Both the position numbers and the translations under genes were made by a program. From Annona cherimola (Eukaryota > Streptophyta > Magnoliopsida > Magnoliales > Annonaceae), in contig CM059975.1 in the NCBI GenBank assembly GCA_030490835.1, positions 57,899,174 to 57,963,173 of the forward strand: a stretch of 64,000 nucleotides of DNA. The letters run 5' to 3'. The notes under the pieces were generated by a model, which made no database searches, had not been told where the DNA came from, and saw only the letters and a list, made by a program, of their open reading frames with translations. Every line of letters begins with the position of its first letter. Positions within the stretch are counted from its first letter, which is position 1. Below, one piece after another: positions 48,318 through 58,298 of this stretch.

Positions 48318-48660
48318 GAGAGAAAGAGAGAGAACAATAGAGGCAAATAGCAAGAGCCTATGAGAGAGAGTGAGACAGTGAAAGAGGGGAGCCTGAGAGA
48401 GAGAGAGAGAGAAAGAGCACGCAAGAGCGAGAGGGCAAGAGAGAGGGAAGAAAGATCTTGTGAGATCTTACTTGCTCCCCTACGCATGAGAGAGAGAGGA
48501 GAGAGCCTGCGTGCGAGAGAGAGAGAGAGCAAAGCAGGTGACAGAGCAGACGAGAGAAGGAAAGGGAAGAGCAGGTGAGAGCTCGCAAGAGAGAGAGGGT
48601 GCGAGAGGGGGAGAGCGCAGGCAAGAGAGAGACTGAGAGATGAAGAGAGTGGGAAAGAGG
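48318..48660. repeat. GA-rich microsatellite tract
   Basis: Long (GA)n-dominated stretch with scattered GC words, mirroring the CT tract near the left end of the MULE. It creates open but low-complexity frames on both strands that are not genes. Confidence 0.85.
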
Positions 48661-48803
48661 CATTTGGGCGGGATTATGTATTTTGGGTCCAAAATACACA
48701 ATTCTAAATGCAGCAGCATCATGAATGATGGAGTTCTTAACCGCTTGGATGGAGAGTAGGATGATGGGTTCCAAGCATCAGCCTCAGTTACACTGAAGTG
48801 TGC
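48640..48803 (-). repeat. Right terminal inverted repeat of the MULE
   Basis: Reverse complement of the left end: GGCGGGATTATGTATTTTGG, AAATGCAGCAGC, CATCAGCCTCAGTTACACTG. It ends near 48803. Confidence 0.8.
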
Positions 48804-49284
48804 CTGTGGCTAGTTAAAATCTCAACATTGAATGATGGACTTTTCTAACAACAATAATTTGTTTAGTTTTAACTAGAATATATGTTGAAAGCAAAGTTAT
48901 GCATTAATATAAAAGCTTAGACAAATATTTATATAAACAGTTCAACAAGAGCTAAGAATCTCACCATCATTGTCCATTTTTGCTGAAAGATCTTGGCCAT
49001 TGTTGGTGCAGGATGCACCCGGGAGGCGATTCGTCGAGTATTGTAGACCCAACATACATATGCTAAAGGGCTTTTGAAATCGCCTCCAAGCAACAGAAAT
49101 CTTGGCCATTTTGTTGCTATCGAGAGGCGAATGAGTTGTGTTGTGCCATCTCTCTCTTGTTGCCGCCATTGTTGAACTGAAATTAGTATTTTTCCTCACT
49201 CAATTGTGGAAGGAGACAATGATATGTTGCTTCAAGCCATCTCTCTCTAAGAGATAGCTACTACGAGAGCAAAGATAATGCTAT
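48804..49284. other. DNA between the MULE and Copia2
   Basis: Gene-like base composition. On the - strand an ORF from an ATG at 49169 (CAACAATGGCGG context) runs 75 codons to 48942. I do not recognise the peptide. Copia2 inserted just upstream of it, so this could be the first exon of an interrupted gene, but that is unproven. Confidence 0.35.
49280..49284. repeat. Copia2 target-site duplication, left copy (GCTAT)
   Basis: GCTAT directly before TGTTGG at 49285; repeated at 57570-57574 directly after the CCAACA end. Confidence 0.95.
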
Positions 49285-50792
49285 TGTTGGGTCCCGAATA
49301 AATGGCAAAACCCAAGAGGGGAGGGGTGAATTGGGTTCTTAAAAATTTCTTTGGTAACTTAAAAACTTAACCCCTTATAGAATTAATCCCCTTGAATGAA
49401 GAAACTGAATGGAAAGCAAAGTAATAAAGAGAGCAGAAATGTAAATCAAGCAGACAAGAATTTTTATAGTGGTTCGGGCAACCTCCCTACTCCACTCTTC
49501 CAAGCTCACACTCCTTGTGACTTGGGTTCCACTATTGCATTCCACGAATACAATTAGAGCCTCTTGCTCTCTTCTAGATTCTAGCTCTAGGGGGCATATA
49601 ACTCACTGCTCAAGTAGGTGATGAGTCTCACTCCAATCACACACTACTTAGCATACACTTGATCCTAGTTCCTCAAACTAGATCAAGTTCAATTACAAAT
49701 AAATGAAACAAAGAAATCTACACTTTACAGTTGTGTAGTAGCAGTTTTGGCGCAGAGAAGAACTTGTTGTAATGGCTTTGAAGATTCTGAAATAAAGCTT
49801 TTGCTATTTGAAGTAGAGTTCTTCTTCTTTGAGTGGCTTGATCTCTTTAGAGCTCTTGAATGTAGTAGTTAAGCACACTTAATGCTTTTCAGCTACTTCC
49901 CTCGTCCACCATGAATGCTATTTATAATTTTGGAGGGAATCCGAACGTTAGAAGGTAGGTGGCGCGCATTTAATGCGCCAACGTTCGAATAAATTCCGAC
50001 CGTTGCGACCCAAGTCGCATGTGGAGTCGACTTCGGATGCGACTTCGCCCAAGTCGCAGATGGAGTCGACTTTGGGTGCGACTTCGCGAACTTCTGTCTT
50101 CAATTTCAACACTGGAAGGTTTCGTCCACTTGAAGTCGATCATGAAGTCGACTTGGCTTTGCGACTTCACCCAAGTCGCAGGTGGAGTCGACTTGGGGTG
50201 CGACTTCACCTTCTGCTCGCGACTTCAAGTTCTGATTCTTTGCAGAATGTTTTTCTTCAATCATTTTCATTTTGGAATAGCTCCTCTTACTTGTAGTCTT
50301 TGTGAATCTTGAAGAGCTTGACCCTTGCATGATTGATTCAACCTCTTTGCTTCGCATTGGACTCATGACTTGATTTCATCTTGAATATGCATTCCAGCTT
50401 ATCTTCTGAAAAATCGCCTCTGCCCGATCGAAGTCGATGTCGGAGTCGACTTCGGCATTCTGCTGTTTCGAATTCAACTCTGGAAGGTTTCGCCCGACTG
50501 AAGTCGATGGTGAGGTCGACTTCGTTTGCGACTTGGCTACCCAAGTCGCAGGTGGAGTCGACTTGGCCTGCGACTTCACCTTCCCTTCTTCCGTTTTCAG
50601 CTCTGGACGTTCTGCATGTTTGAAGTCGATCTTGGAGTCGACTTGGGGAACGACTTGGCCTTCCAACTTGATTTTCTTCAAATGTATATTCCTTAAGACA
50701 TTTCACAAACTTGTTAGTAGCCAAGACTTTCTCAAATTGATTTGTTAATCATCAAAACATAGATTTAGCTAGTTTTCCTCATGTTTCCAACA
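49285..50792 (-). repeat. Copia2 3' LTR
   Basis: 1,508 bp, TGTTGG...CCAACA. Identical in layout to the 5' LTR except that it retains 27 bp around 50680-50707 that the 5' LTR lacks; CAAA microhomology borders that segment. TATA motif at 49917-49926 (- strand). Palindromic arrays at 50010-50225 and 50425-50670. Confidence 0.95.
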
Positions 50793-51095
50793 ATCTCCCC
50801 CTTTTTGATGATTGACAAAACCGATTTGAGTGGATACCTTTCATTTAAATAAATAAGCTCATATTCATAATGCAAACATTCAAAGTATTCATTTAAGCAT
50901 ATACATATCCTACTCTTCTCTCCTTAAATCTCTCTCCCCTTTAATCATAAAGACTTATACTCAAATAACTTATACTCAAATCCTCTTCTTCTCCCCATTC
51001 TTAAATCTCTCTCCCCCTTTTTGTCAATATATCAAAAAGATTAGAGGGTAAAGAAACAAGTGGGTTTGCTCCCCCTAAATGGGTGCTCCCCCTCA
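50793..51095 (-). promoter_or_regulatory. Cluster of polypurine tracts
   Basis: On the - strand AAAAAGGGGGAGAT abuts the 3' LTR (50793-50806). Similar G-rich purine runs occur at about 50930-50942, 50990-51000, 51008-51021 (AAAAAGGGGGAGAG) and 51068-51095 (two GGGGGAGC runs). The one at the LTR primes plus-strand synthesis; repeated tracts upstream are a known Sirevirus trait. Confidence 0.8.
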
Positions 51096-51104
51096 ATTTA
51101 TGCT

Positions 51105-54100
51105 TTAAGTTAGTTCAAGCATTCCCATGTCATTTCTAAGCTTATAAAATGCTTCTTTTGCTAGGGGCTTAGTGAATATATCTGCAACTTGATCCTCAGT
51201 TCTTACATATACCAAACATATGTCATGATTTTCTACATGTTCTCTAATGAAATGATGTCTAAGGTCTATATGTTTGGTCCTAGAATGCAAGACTGGATTC
51301 TTGGTTAGACATATGGCACTGGTATTATCACATTTGATAGGTATATCTTTGAAATCCATGCCATAGTCCCTAAGTTGCTGTTTCATCCAAAGTAATTGGG
51401 CACAACAGCTCCCGGCGGCAATATATTCGGCTTCCGCCGTAGATAGAGCAACACTAGTTTGTTTTCTTGAAAACCATGAAACCAACATGCTTCCAAGAAA
51501 CTGACATGTTCCACTAGTGCTTTTTCTATCTACTTTGTAACCAGCAAAATCCGCATCCGAGTAGCCGATTAGATCAAAATTAGAGCCCTTTGGATACCAT
51601 AGTCCTAAATTGGTAGTGTCTACTAGATATCTAAAAATTCTTTTCACAGCTACCAAGTGTGATTCTTTTGGGCATGATTGAAATCTAGAGCACATACACA
51701 CACTAAACAAAATATCTGGCCTAGAAGCAGTTAAATACAATAAGGAACCTATCATGCTTCTATACACTTTCATATCAACTAATTTTCCCTTTTCATCTTT
51801 GTCCATTTTGATTGTGGAGCTCATGGGCGTGTTTTCTCCTTTGCTGTTCTCCATGCCAAACTTCTTGAGCATCTCCTTGATGTATTTGGACTGGTTTATG
51901 AAGATTCCTTCATTTAGTTGCTTGATTTGCAGTCCAAGGAAGAAGTTTAGCTCTCCCATCATGCTCATCTCAAACTCTTTCTGCATAAGCTCAGAAAATT
52001 CTTGGCAAAGAGTTTCATTAGTAGCACCAAAAATGATATCATCAACATAAATTTGAATGATCAATATGTCCTTTTCTTTATACTTGATAAACAAAGTGGT
52101 GTCTACCTTTCCTTTTTGAAAATCGTGATCAATCAGAAATTTGCTTAGTCTATCATACCAAGCCCTTGGAGCTTGTTTTAATCCATATAATGCTTTGGTT
52201 AGCTTGTATACAAATTTAGATTGATCTTTTTCCTCAAATCCAGGTGGTTGCTCAACATACACCTCTTCATTTATATAACCATTCAGAAATGCACTTTTGA
52301 CATCCATTTGAAACAATTTAAAGTTCATGTGAGATGCAAAAGCTAGTAAGATGCGAATTGCCTCTAATCTAGCAACCGGGGCATAGGATTCTTCAAAATC
52401 TATTCCTTCTTCTTGTGAGTATCCTTTTGCCACAAGTCTAGCTTTGTTCCTCACTACAAGTCCACTTTCATCTAATTTGTTCCTAAAGACCCACTTGGTG
52501 CCAATAACAATACAGTCATTTGATCTAGGAACAAGGTGCCAAACTTGATTTCTTTCAAATTGATTTAGCTCTTCTTGCATTGCTATAATCCAGTTTTCAT
52601 CATCAAGAGCTTGATCAATATTAGAAGGTTCAATTTTGGATACAAAGGCATATTGTCCACAAACATTTTGCTTTGACCTTCTAGTTTTTACACCTTCATA
52701 CACATTCCCTATAATTTGTTCAATTGGATGTGCATGTTTGAATTTTAAATCAGATGGAGGTTTATAGGAGTCATTACCTTCACTTACCCTTTCCTCCAAG
52801 AATTCCTCTTGCTTTTCCATATGCAATTTTTCAAGATTGCTCGCTATGTCATCTGCATCACTTGAATCATCCTTTCTTTTAAAGCATGGGTTAGTTTCAT
52901 CAAAAACAACATGTATGGATTCTTCTACAACTTGGTTTCGTTTATTGAAAACTCTATATGCTTTGCTATTTGATGAATAACCAAGGAATATTGCTTCATC
53001 ACTTTTAGCATCAAGTTTTCCCAAGTTGGTTTTTCCATTGTTCAGAACATAACATGTGCATCCAAAAGTATGAAAATAAGATATGTTTGGTTTCTTTCCT
53101 TTCCATAGCTCATATGGGGTCTTTTTCAAGATTGCTCTAATGGTAACTCGATTCAATACATGACAAGCTGTACTTACAGCTTCACCCCAAAATTTCTTAG
53201 ATAATTTGCTCTCATTTAGCATAGTTCTAGCCATCTCTTGTATAGTTCTATTTTTCCTCTCCACTACTCCATTTTGTTGTGGAGTCCTTGGTGCAGAAAA
53301 TGTGTGATGAATTCCTTTTTCATTACATAATTCTATGAATCGTTTGTTGTCAAATTCACCACCATGGTCACTTCTTATAGTCATAATAGTACTTTGTTTT
53401 TCATTTTCCACCAAGTTTACAAACGTTGCAAACATAGAGAAGGCTTCATCTTTGCTAGCTAAAAGAATTATCCATGTGAATCTTGAAAAGTCATCAACAA
53501 TTACAAATACATATTTCTTTCCACCAATGGTTAAAATGTCGGATGACCCATATAGATCCATGTGTAGCAATTCAAGCGGCCTAGTGGTGGAAATCTCCTT
53601 TTTGGTAGAGAAAGGCATCTTTGGTTGTTTAGATAATTGACATGCCTTACATATTTTGTCTTTGTCATATTTCAACTTAGGCAAGCCTTCTACCAAACTC
53701 TTTTTCCATAGGGTTTTTATATTTCTCATGTTTATGTGTCCAAGCCTTTTATGCCAAACCCATGGATCATTATCAATGGCCATTAGACATTGACCATCTA
53801 GTTCATCAAGTGAAACCAAATATATATTTCCATGTCTTTTTCCACTAAACATGATATGCTCACCATCAAATACATTGCATACAGATGATTCAAACACAAC
53901 CTTATATCCTTTATCACATAATTGGCTAATGCTCATTAAGTTATGCTTGAGTCCTTCAACAAACAAAACATCCTCCATATATGCATTTGAGCTACTGTAA
54001 ATATTTCCTTTACCTTTGATTTTACCTTTCTCATTATTACCAAAGGCAACCGTTCCGTCGTTGCAAGGCTTAAGTTTGTGAAACAAATTTCTTTCTCCAG

Positions 54101-54206
54101 TCATGTGCCTTGAACAACCGCTATCCATGAACCATACATTATTTGCCTTTGCCTTTAAACAAATCTGAAAAGTAAACAAATAATCCTTATCTCTTTGGTA
54201 CCCATT
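51105..54206 (-). CDS. Copia2 pol: protease, integrase, reverse transcriptase, RNase H
   Basis: One open frame of about 1,033 codons with no ATG at its start; its first stop upstream is at 54207-54209. Order: protease ([11 protein letters not shown]), GAG-pre-integrase ([15 protein letters not shown]), integrase core ([28 protein letters not shown]), copia RT ([23 protein letters not shown], catalytic [10 protein letters not shown]), RNase H ([27 protein letters not shown]) and the C-terminal [22 protein letters not shown]. All expected catalytic residues appear present. The frame is +1 relative to gag, overlapping its end by about 20 nt, so expression needs splicing or recoding. The acceptor-like TTTACTTTTCAG lies just before ICLKAKA. 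Confidence 0.93.
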   Translation of the reverse strand, partial: NGYQRDKDYLFTFQICLKAKANNVWFMDSGCSRHMTGERNLFHKLKPCNDGTVAFGNNEKGKIKGKGNIYSSSNAYMEDVLFVEGLKHNLMSISQLCDKGYKVVFESSVCNVFDGEHIMFSGKRHGNIYLVSLDELDGQCLMAIDNDPWVWHKRLGHINMRNIKTLWKKSLVEGLPKLKYDKDKICKACQLSKQPKMPFSTKKEISTTRPLELLHMDLYGSSDILTIGGKKYVFVIVDDFSRFTWIILLASKDEAFSMFATFVNLVENEKQSTIMTIRSDHGGEFDNKRFIELCNEKGIHHTFSAPRTPQQNGVVERKNRTIQEMARTMLNESKLSKKFWGEAVSTACHVLNRVTIRAILKKTPYELWKGKKPNISYFHTFGCTCYVLNNGKTNLGKLDAKSDEAIFLGYSSNSKAYRVFNKRNQVVEESIHVVFDETNPCFKRKDDSSDADDIASNLEKLHMEKQEEFLEERVSEGNDSYKPPSDLKFKHAHPIEQIIGNVYEGVKTRRSKQNVCGQYAFVSKIEPSNIDQALDDENWIIAMQEELNQFERNQVWHLVPRSNDCIVIGTKWVFRNKLDESGLVVRNKARLVAKGYSQEEGIDFEESYAPVARLEAIRILLAFASHMNFKLFQMDVKSAFLNGYINEEVYVEQPPGFEEKDQSKFVYKLTKALYGLKQAPRAWYDRLSKFLIDHDFQKGKVDTTLFIKYKEKDILIIQIYVDDIIFGATNETLCQEFSELMQKEFEMSMMGELNFFLGLQIKQLNEGIFINQSKYIKEMLKKFGMENSKGENTPMSSTIKMDKDEKGKLVDMKVYRSMIGSLLYLTASRPDILFSVCMCSRFQSCPKESHLVAVKRIFRYLVDTTNLGLWYPKGSNFDLIGYSDADFAGYKVDRKSTSGTCQFLGSMLVSWFSRKQTSVALSTAEAEYIAAGSCCAQLLWMKQQLRDYGMDFKDIPIKCDNTSAICLTKNPVLHSRTKHIDLRHHFIREHVENHDICLVYVRTEDQVADIFTKPLAKEAFYKLRNDMGMLELT

Positions 54207-56040
54207 TTATGGGTCCATTTGGGTTAGTAATATTATTCAACCTTTGTTGCTCCAACTTAGAAAGTCCAAATCTTGTGTTCCTTGGAACCCAAACTAGTTT
54301 TGCACCATAATCAAACAATCTCTTAAAGTTACACTTGTAAACTTTATGACCCATTTTGTTGCAAAAGTTGCAAACCATTGGTTATCTAGGAGTAGGCCTC
54401 CAAGTATATTTTGGTTCAAATGTTGGTCTTTTAGTCCACATAACATTTCTCCTTTGTGGCTTGTATATAGGTGCAATTTTGGTTTGATATTTCCCAAGTG
54501 TAGGCACATTTGATTTGCCACTTTCTCCTTGCTCAAATGTATTGTATCCAAGACCTCTTTTGTTTGTTTGGGAGGTCATGTTCAGAAACATCTTTACACT
54601 TTCTCCTGGATTAGAGAACTTTGCTAATGATTCATTTAAGGATTTGTTCTCCTTTTTCAGTTTCTCTACTTCTTTCAACAATGATTCATTTTCTTCTTTC
54701 AGTTTTGTTGATTTTTCAGCTAGTTTTTCATTTTCAATAATAATAAAGTTGCATTGTTGTTTCTTTGAGGACAACTTGTTTCCTAGCTTTTTGATTTTCT
54801 CATATAATGAATCATAGGCAGTTTGTAGTTCTTCTAATTCAGCACATTTGATGCAATTTTGAAAAGAAGAATAACTTGATTGAGAATAGCAAGGTTTGGA
54901 AGTTACCTCATCATTGCTTGTACATTTGGTTGAGGTGGATTGTTCTTCCAAAACTTCAGTCGTGTTTAAGCATAGCAAGTCCTCTTCTTGCTCGATTCGT
55001 GCCATACAACATATTCTTGCACAGTTGGCTGCATCATTTTCGTCGGTTGAAGAGCTGCATGTTGATGAAGTCTCCTCGTTGACGAACATACCTCTTCCTC
55101 TTGGCCTTTGGTATTTTCTTCTTTCATGACTCTCCTTTGGCCTTTCTTCTGGTGTAGGACATTGAGCTTGCATATGTCCTACGCCCCCGCATCGGTAGCA
55201 TTTTGTAACCTCCTTTTTCTTTTCTTTATGTGGTCTTTCTTTGAAGTCTTTGAGGTTCTTTTCTTTTCTCACAAATTTTCGGAATTTGCGAGTGAGAAGA
55301 GCAATGTCTTCATCATCGTTGTGAGATGAAGAGGTGGATCCATCTGAATTGTGAGTGGCCTTGAGTGCAATGGTTCTCTTCCCTTTGTGATTATCTTCGT
55401 TTCTTCTCCTAATTAGCTCATGTGACATTAATGAGCTAATAAGATCTTCTAGCTTCAAAGTGTTTAGGTCTTTGGCTTCTTCAATTGCCGTTATCTTTGG
55501 AGTCCATGAATCCGGTAGAGCTCTCAATATCTTCATAACCTGTTCGGATTCAGAAATAGCCTTTCCAAGACCTTTTAGAGCATTAGTAATCTTAGAAAAT
55601 CTAGCAAACATTTCAGAAATATTTTCTGTGTCTAGCATTCTAAAACTTTCCAATTCTCCTATCAAGATATTTCTCCTAGTCCCTTGGACTTGAGAGGTTC
55701 CTTCATAAATGGATGTTAGAGTATCCCATATCTCCTTGGCGGTTAAGCAAGATGATACTCTATCATATTCCGAAACCGTAAGAGCACAAAATAAAGAGTT
55801 CATAGCCTTAGCATTGCTCTTGACGGTTCTTACTTCCTCTTCGGTCCATTTGGAAGCTCTTTCATCAATTGACAAAGTTACACCATCTTGGATAGCAATC
55901 CAAGAATCCATATCGGTAGCCATGATGAGTTGCTTCATACGAAGCTTCCAATAGCCAAAGTTGTTCCCATCAAACAATGGTGGCCTTGTAAAAGATTGGC
56001 CCTCGGCAAAAGCGGGAACGGAAGTAGATTGGGATGCCAT
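54187..56040 (-). pseudogene. Copia2 gag, one premature in-frame stop
   Basis: Starts MASQSTSVPAFAEGQSF at 56040; the full frame runs 617 codons to a stop at 54187. Contains the gag core (NNFGYWKLRMKQLI), zinc knuckle CYRCGGVGHMQAQC, a coiled-coil Lys/Glu region, and a second knuckle CNFCNKMGHKVYKC. A TAA at 54382-54384 interrupts the frame just before the second knuckle and cuts off the last 65 residues. Copia1 is open at this position, so the stop looks like a single recent change. The first 552 residues, with the first knuckle, would still be made. Confidence 0.88.
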
Positions 56041-56074
56041 GATAATGGATCTCTTTGATTCAATTCAAAGACCT

Positions 56075-56086
56075 GCTCTGATACCA
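56075..56086 (-). promoter_or_regulatory. Copia2 primer-binding site (initiator Met tRNA)
   Basis: TGGTATCAGAGC on the - strand, two bases inside the 5' LTR edge at 56089. Confidence 0.95.
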
Positions 56087-56720
56087 CTTGTTGGGTCCCG
56101 AATAAATGGCAAAACCCAAGAGGGGAGGGGTGAATTGGGTTCTTAAAAATTTCTTTGGTAACTTAAAAACTTAACCCCTTGTAGAATTAATCCCCTTGAA
56201 TGAAGAAACTGAATGGAAAGCAAAGTAATAAAGAGAGCAGAAATGTAAATCAAGCAGACAAGAATTTTTATAGTGGTTCGGGCAACCTCCCTACTCCACT
56301 CTTCCAAGCTCACACTCCTTGTGACTTGGGTTCCACTATTGCATTCCACGAATACAATTAGAGCCTCTTGCTCTCTTCTAGATTCTAGCTCTAGGGGGCA
56401 TATAACTCACTGCTCAAGTAGGTGATGAGTCTCACTCCAATCACACACTACTTAGCATACACTTGATCCTAGTTCCTCAAACTAGATCAAGTTCAATTAC
56501 AAATAAATGAAACAAAGAAATCTACACTTTACAGTTGTGTAGTAGCAGTTTTGGCGCAGAGAAGAACTTGTTGTAATGGCTTTGAAGATTCTGAAATAAA
56601 GCTTTTGCTATTTGAAGTAGAGTTCTTCTTCTTTGAGTGGCTTGATCTCTTTAGAGCTCTTGAATGTAGTAGTTAAGCACACTTAATGTTTTTCAGCTAC
56701 TTCCCTCGTCCACCATGAAT

Positions 56721-56730
56721 GCTATTTATA
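56721..56730 (-). promoter_or_regulatory. TATA box of the Copia2 5' LTR
   Basis: TATAAATAGC on the - strand. It lies about 45 nt downstream of a palindrome (TGGCGCGCATTTAATGCGCCA-type, 56763-56783) flanked by GAACGTT/AACGTTC, and downstream of the GTCGAC arrays. Same layout in the 3' LTR (49917-49926). Confidence 0.75.
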
Positions 56731-56811
56731 ATTTTGGAGGGAATCCGAACGTTAGAAGGTAGGTGGCGCGCATTTAATGCGCCAACGTTCGAATAAATTC
56801 CGACCGTTGCG

Positions 56812-57465
56812 ACCCAAGTCGCATGTGGAGTCGACTTCGGATGCGACTTCGCCCAAGTCGCAGATGGAGTCGACTTTGGGTGCGACTTCGCGAACTTCTG
56901 TCTTCAATTTCAACACTGGAAGGTTTCGCCCACTTGAAGTCGATCATGAAGTCGACTTGGCTTTGCGACTTCACCCAAGTCGCAGGTGGAGTCGACTTGG
57001 GGTGCGACTTCACCTTCTGCTCGCGACTTCAAGTTCTGATTCTTTGCAGAATGTTTTTCTTCAATCATTTTCATTTTGGAATAGCTCCTCTTACTTGTAG
57101 TCTTTGTGAATCTTGAAGAGCTTGACCCTTGCATGATTGATTCAACCTCCTTGCTTCGCATTGGACTCATGACTTGATTTCATCTTGAATATGCATTCCA
57201 GCTTATCTTCTGAAAAATCGCCTCTGCCCGATCGAAGTCGATGTCGGAGTCGACTTCGGCATTCTGCTGTTTCGAATTCAACTCTGGAAGGTTTCGCCCG
57301 ACTGAAGTCGATGGTGAGGTCGACTTCGTTTGCGACTTGGCTACCCAAGTCGCAGGTGGAGTCGACTTGGCCTGCGACTTCACCTTCCCTTCTTCCGTTT
57401 TCAGCTCTGGACGTTCTGCATGTTTGAAGTCAATCTTGGAGTCGACTTGGGGAACGACTTGGCCT
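56812..57465 (-). promoter_or_regulatory. Palindromic GTCGAC array in the LTR U3 region
   Basis: About eight units of 36-40 bp in three clusters (56814-56893, 56936-57013, 57235-57455). The best unit (57347-57380) is AAGTCGCAGG, TGG, AGTCGACT, TGG, CCTGCGACTT: outer 10-bp arms and a central 8-bp palindrome. The array precedes the TATA box in transcription direction, so an enhancer or protein-binding role is likely but unproven. Each unit also carries several CpG sites. The ORFs predicted across it on both strands follow from its symmetry and are not genes. Confidence 0.8.
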
Positions 57466-57569
57466 TCCAACTTGATTTTCTTCAAACTTGTTAGTAGCCA
57501 AGACTTTCTCAAATTGATTTGTTAATCATCAAAACATAGATTTAGCTAGTTTTCCTCATGTTTCCAACA

Positions 57570-57574
57570 GCTAT
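57570..57574. repeat. Copia2 target-site duplication, right copy (GCTAT)
   Basis: Exact repeat of 49280-49284. Confidence 0.95.
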
Positions 57575-58298
57575 TACACGATGGAGAAGCACAAGACAAC
57601 GTGCACCCAATTTCATCTCTCTCGTTCTTCCTTTGACGTTGCGAAAACCCCAGGAATAGGGGGTTTATTTCTGGTTTCATATTTGTTCGATTGAGTTACA
57701 AAAAACTAAAAAATAAGCATCGAGGCTTAAGGTTTTTATAAATTGTTAAAAAATTTATATTAATAATTTCTATTGAAAGATTCTTTTCGAGTGTCATTGG
57801 GTTATAAGGTCAGAAGATGTAGTTCTTAGGTCGACTAAGACACCTCTATAAATTGGAGGACCCAAAAATGGATGTCTAAACAAATTAAAAGTGTCCTTAG
57901 ATGTATATCTTCATAATTATGATGATAATTCATACAAATATTTTTTTGATAAATAATTCATACAGATATTTGACATAGATGTATGGATGACTTAACAGGG
58001 TGCTACTTTTCCCACTTAGATTGTATATAGCAGCTAGTATCAAATCTTTTCGTCTCTTTCACTTTTGGAAGTATTTCATTTTTGTGATCGTATTTTTCAT
58101 TGATTCAAATAGAAAAAATTTTTGTTGATAAAAATTTAATTGTAATTGAAACCTGCATGCATTGAACCTTGATAACATAATCCAAATATATCACCAAGCC
58201 AATGAAAAATATTTATTTAGGATTATATAAATAGTTCCTATTCTATTCATTTATATTGCGATGACACAACTTTCGTGGAGCTCAAAGACAAAACGGGT
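57575..58298. other. Flank to the right of Copia2
   Basis: AT-rich; no gene assigned. The first 100 bp read on the - strand resemble a plant 5' leader (GAACGAGAGAG before an ATG near 57631), which would continue into 49284 if Copia2 were absent. Confidence 0.35.

Larger units (their letters stand above)
41365..48803 (+). mobile_element. Large decayed Mutator-like element (FAR1-type MULE), about 7.4 kb
   Basis: The left end (41365-41540) is repeated inverted at the right end (48640-48803). ACACTTCA and TGTAACTG, GAGGCTGATG, GCTGCTGCATTT and GTATTTTGGA are found at both ends; the left copy has a 9-bp insertion. Both ends continue inward with a CT/GA-rich tract and ATAAT(C/T)(C/T)CGCC. Inside are a FAR1-type transposase (+) and an acidic ORF (-), both broken. 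Long terminal inverted repeats plus this transposase define a MULE. No 9-bp target duplication could be recognised, so the outer limits are approximate. Confidence 0.8.
49285..57569 (-). mobile_element. Copia2: full-length young Ty1/copia element (Sirevirus-like), 8.3 kb
   Basis: Complete element on the - strand: 5' LTR 56089-57569, primer site 56075-56086, gag 54187-56040, pol 51105-54206, polypurine tracts 50793-51095, 3' LTR 49285-50792, with perfect GCTAT target duplication. The LTRs differ by five single-base changes that I could count plus one 27-bp deletion, so insertion is recent. Pol is uninterrupted; gag has one premature stop. The RT/RNase H pattern ([12 protein letters not shown]), gag coiled coil with two zinc knuckles, and multiple polypurine tracts point to the Sirevirus/Maximus lineage. 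Confidence 0.95.
56089..57569 (-). repeat. Copia2 5' LTR
   Basis: 1,481 bp with TGTTGG and CCAACA ends. Visible differences from the 3' LTR: five transitions and a 27-bp deletion near 57486. Drives transcription of the element toward lower coordinates. Confidence 0.95.

Noticed and set aside
48227..48774. Ser/Leu-rich and Arg/Glu-rich ORFs on both strands
   Set aside because: Low-complexity translations of the (GA)n tract near the MULE end.
41356..48812. Candidate 9-bp target duplication of the large MULE
   Set aside because: The bases outside the inverted repeats (ending TTAAACG; starting TGTGGCTAG) do not match, so none is claimed.
50010..50670. Regular short repeats that could suggest a CRISPR-like array
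   Set aside because: Units vary, have no unique spacers, and are shared by all LTRs of a plant copia family.
49970..50748. Overlapping ORFs of 68-128 codons on both strands (also at 56774-57525 and 15217-15544)
   Set aside because: They come from the palindromic GTCGAC units of the LTR, which avoid stops on both strands; the peptides are repetitive and occur in LTRs.
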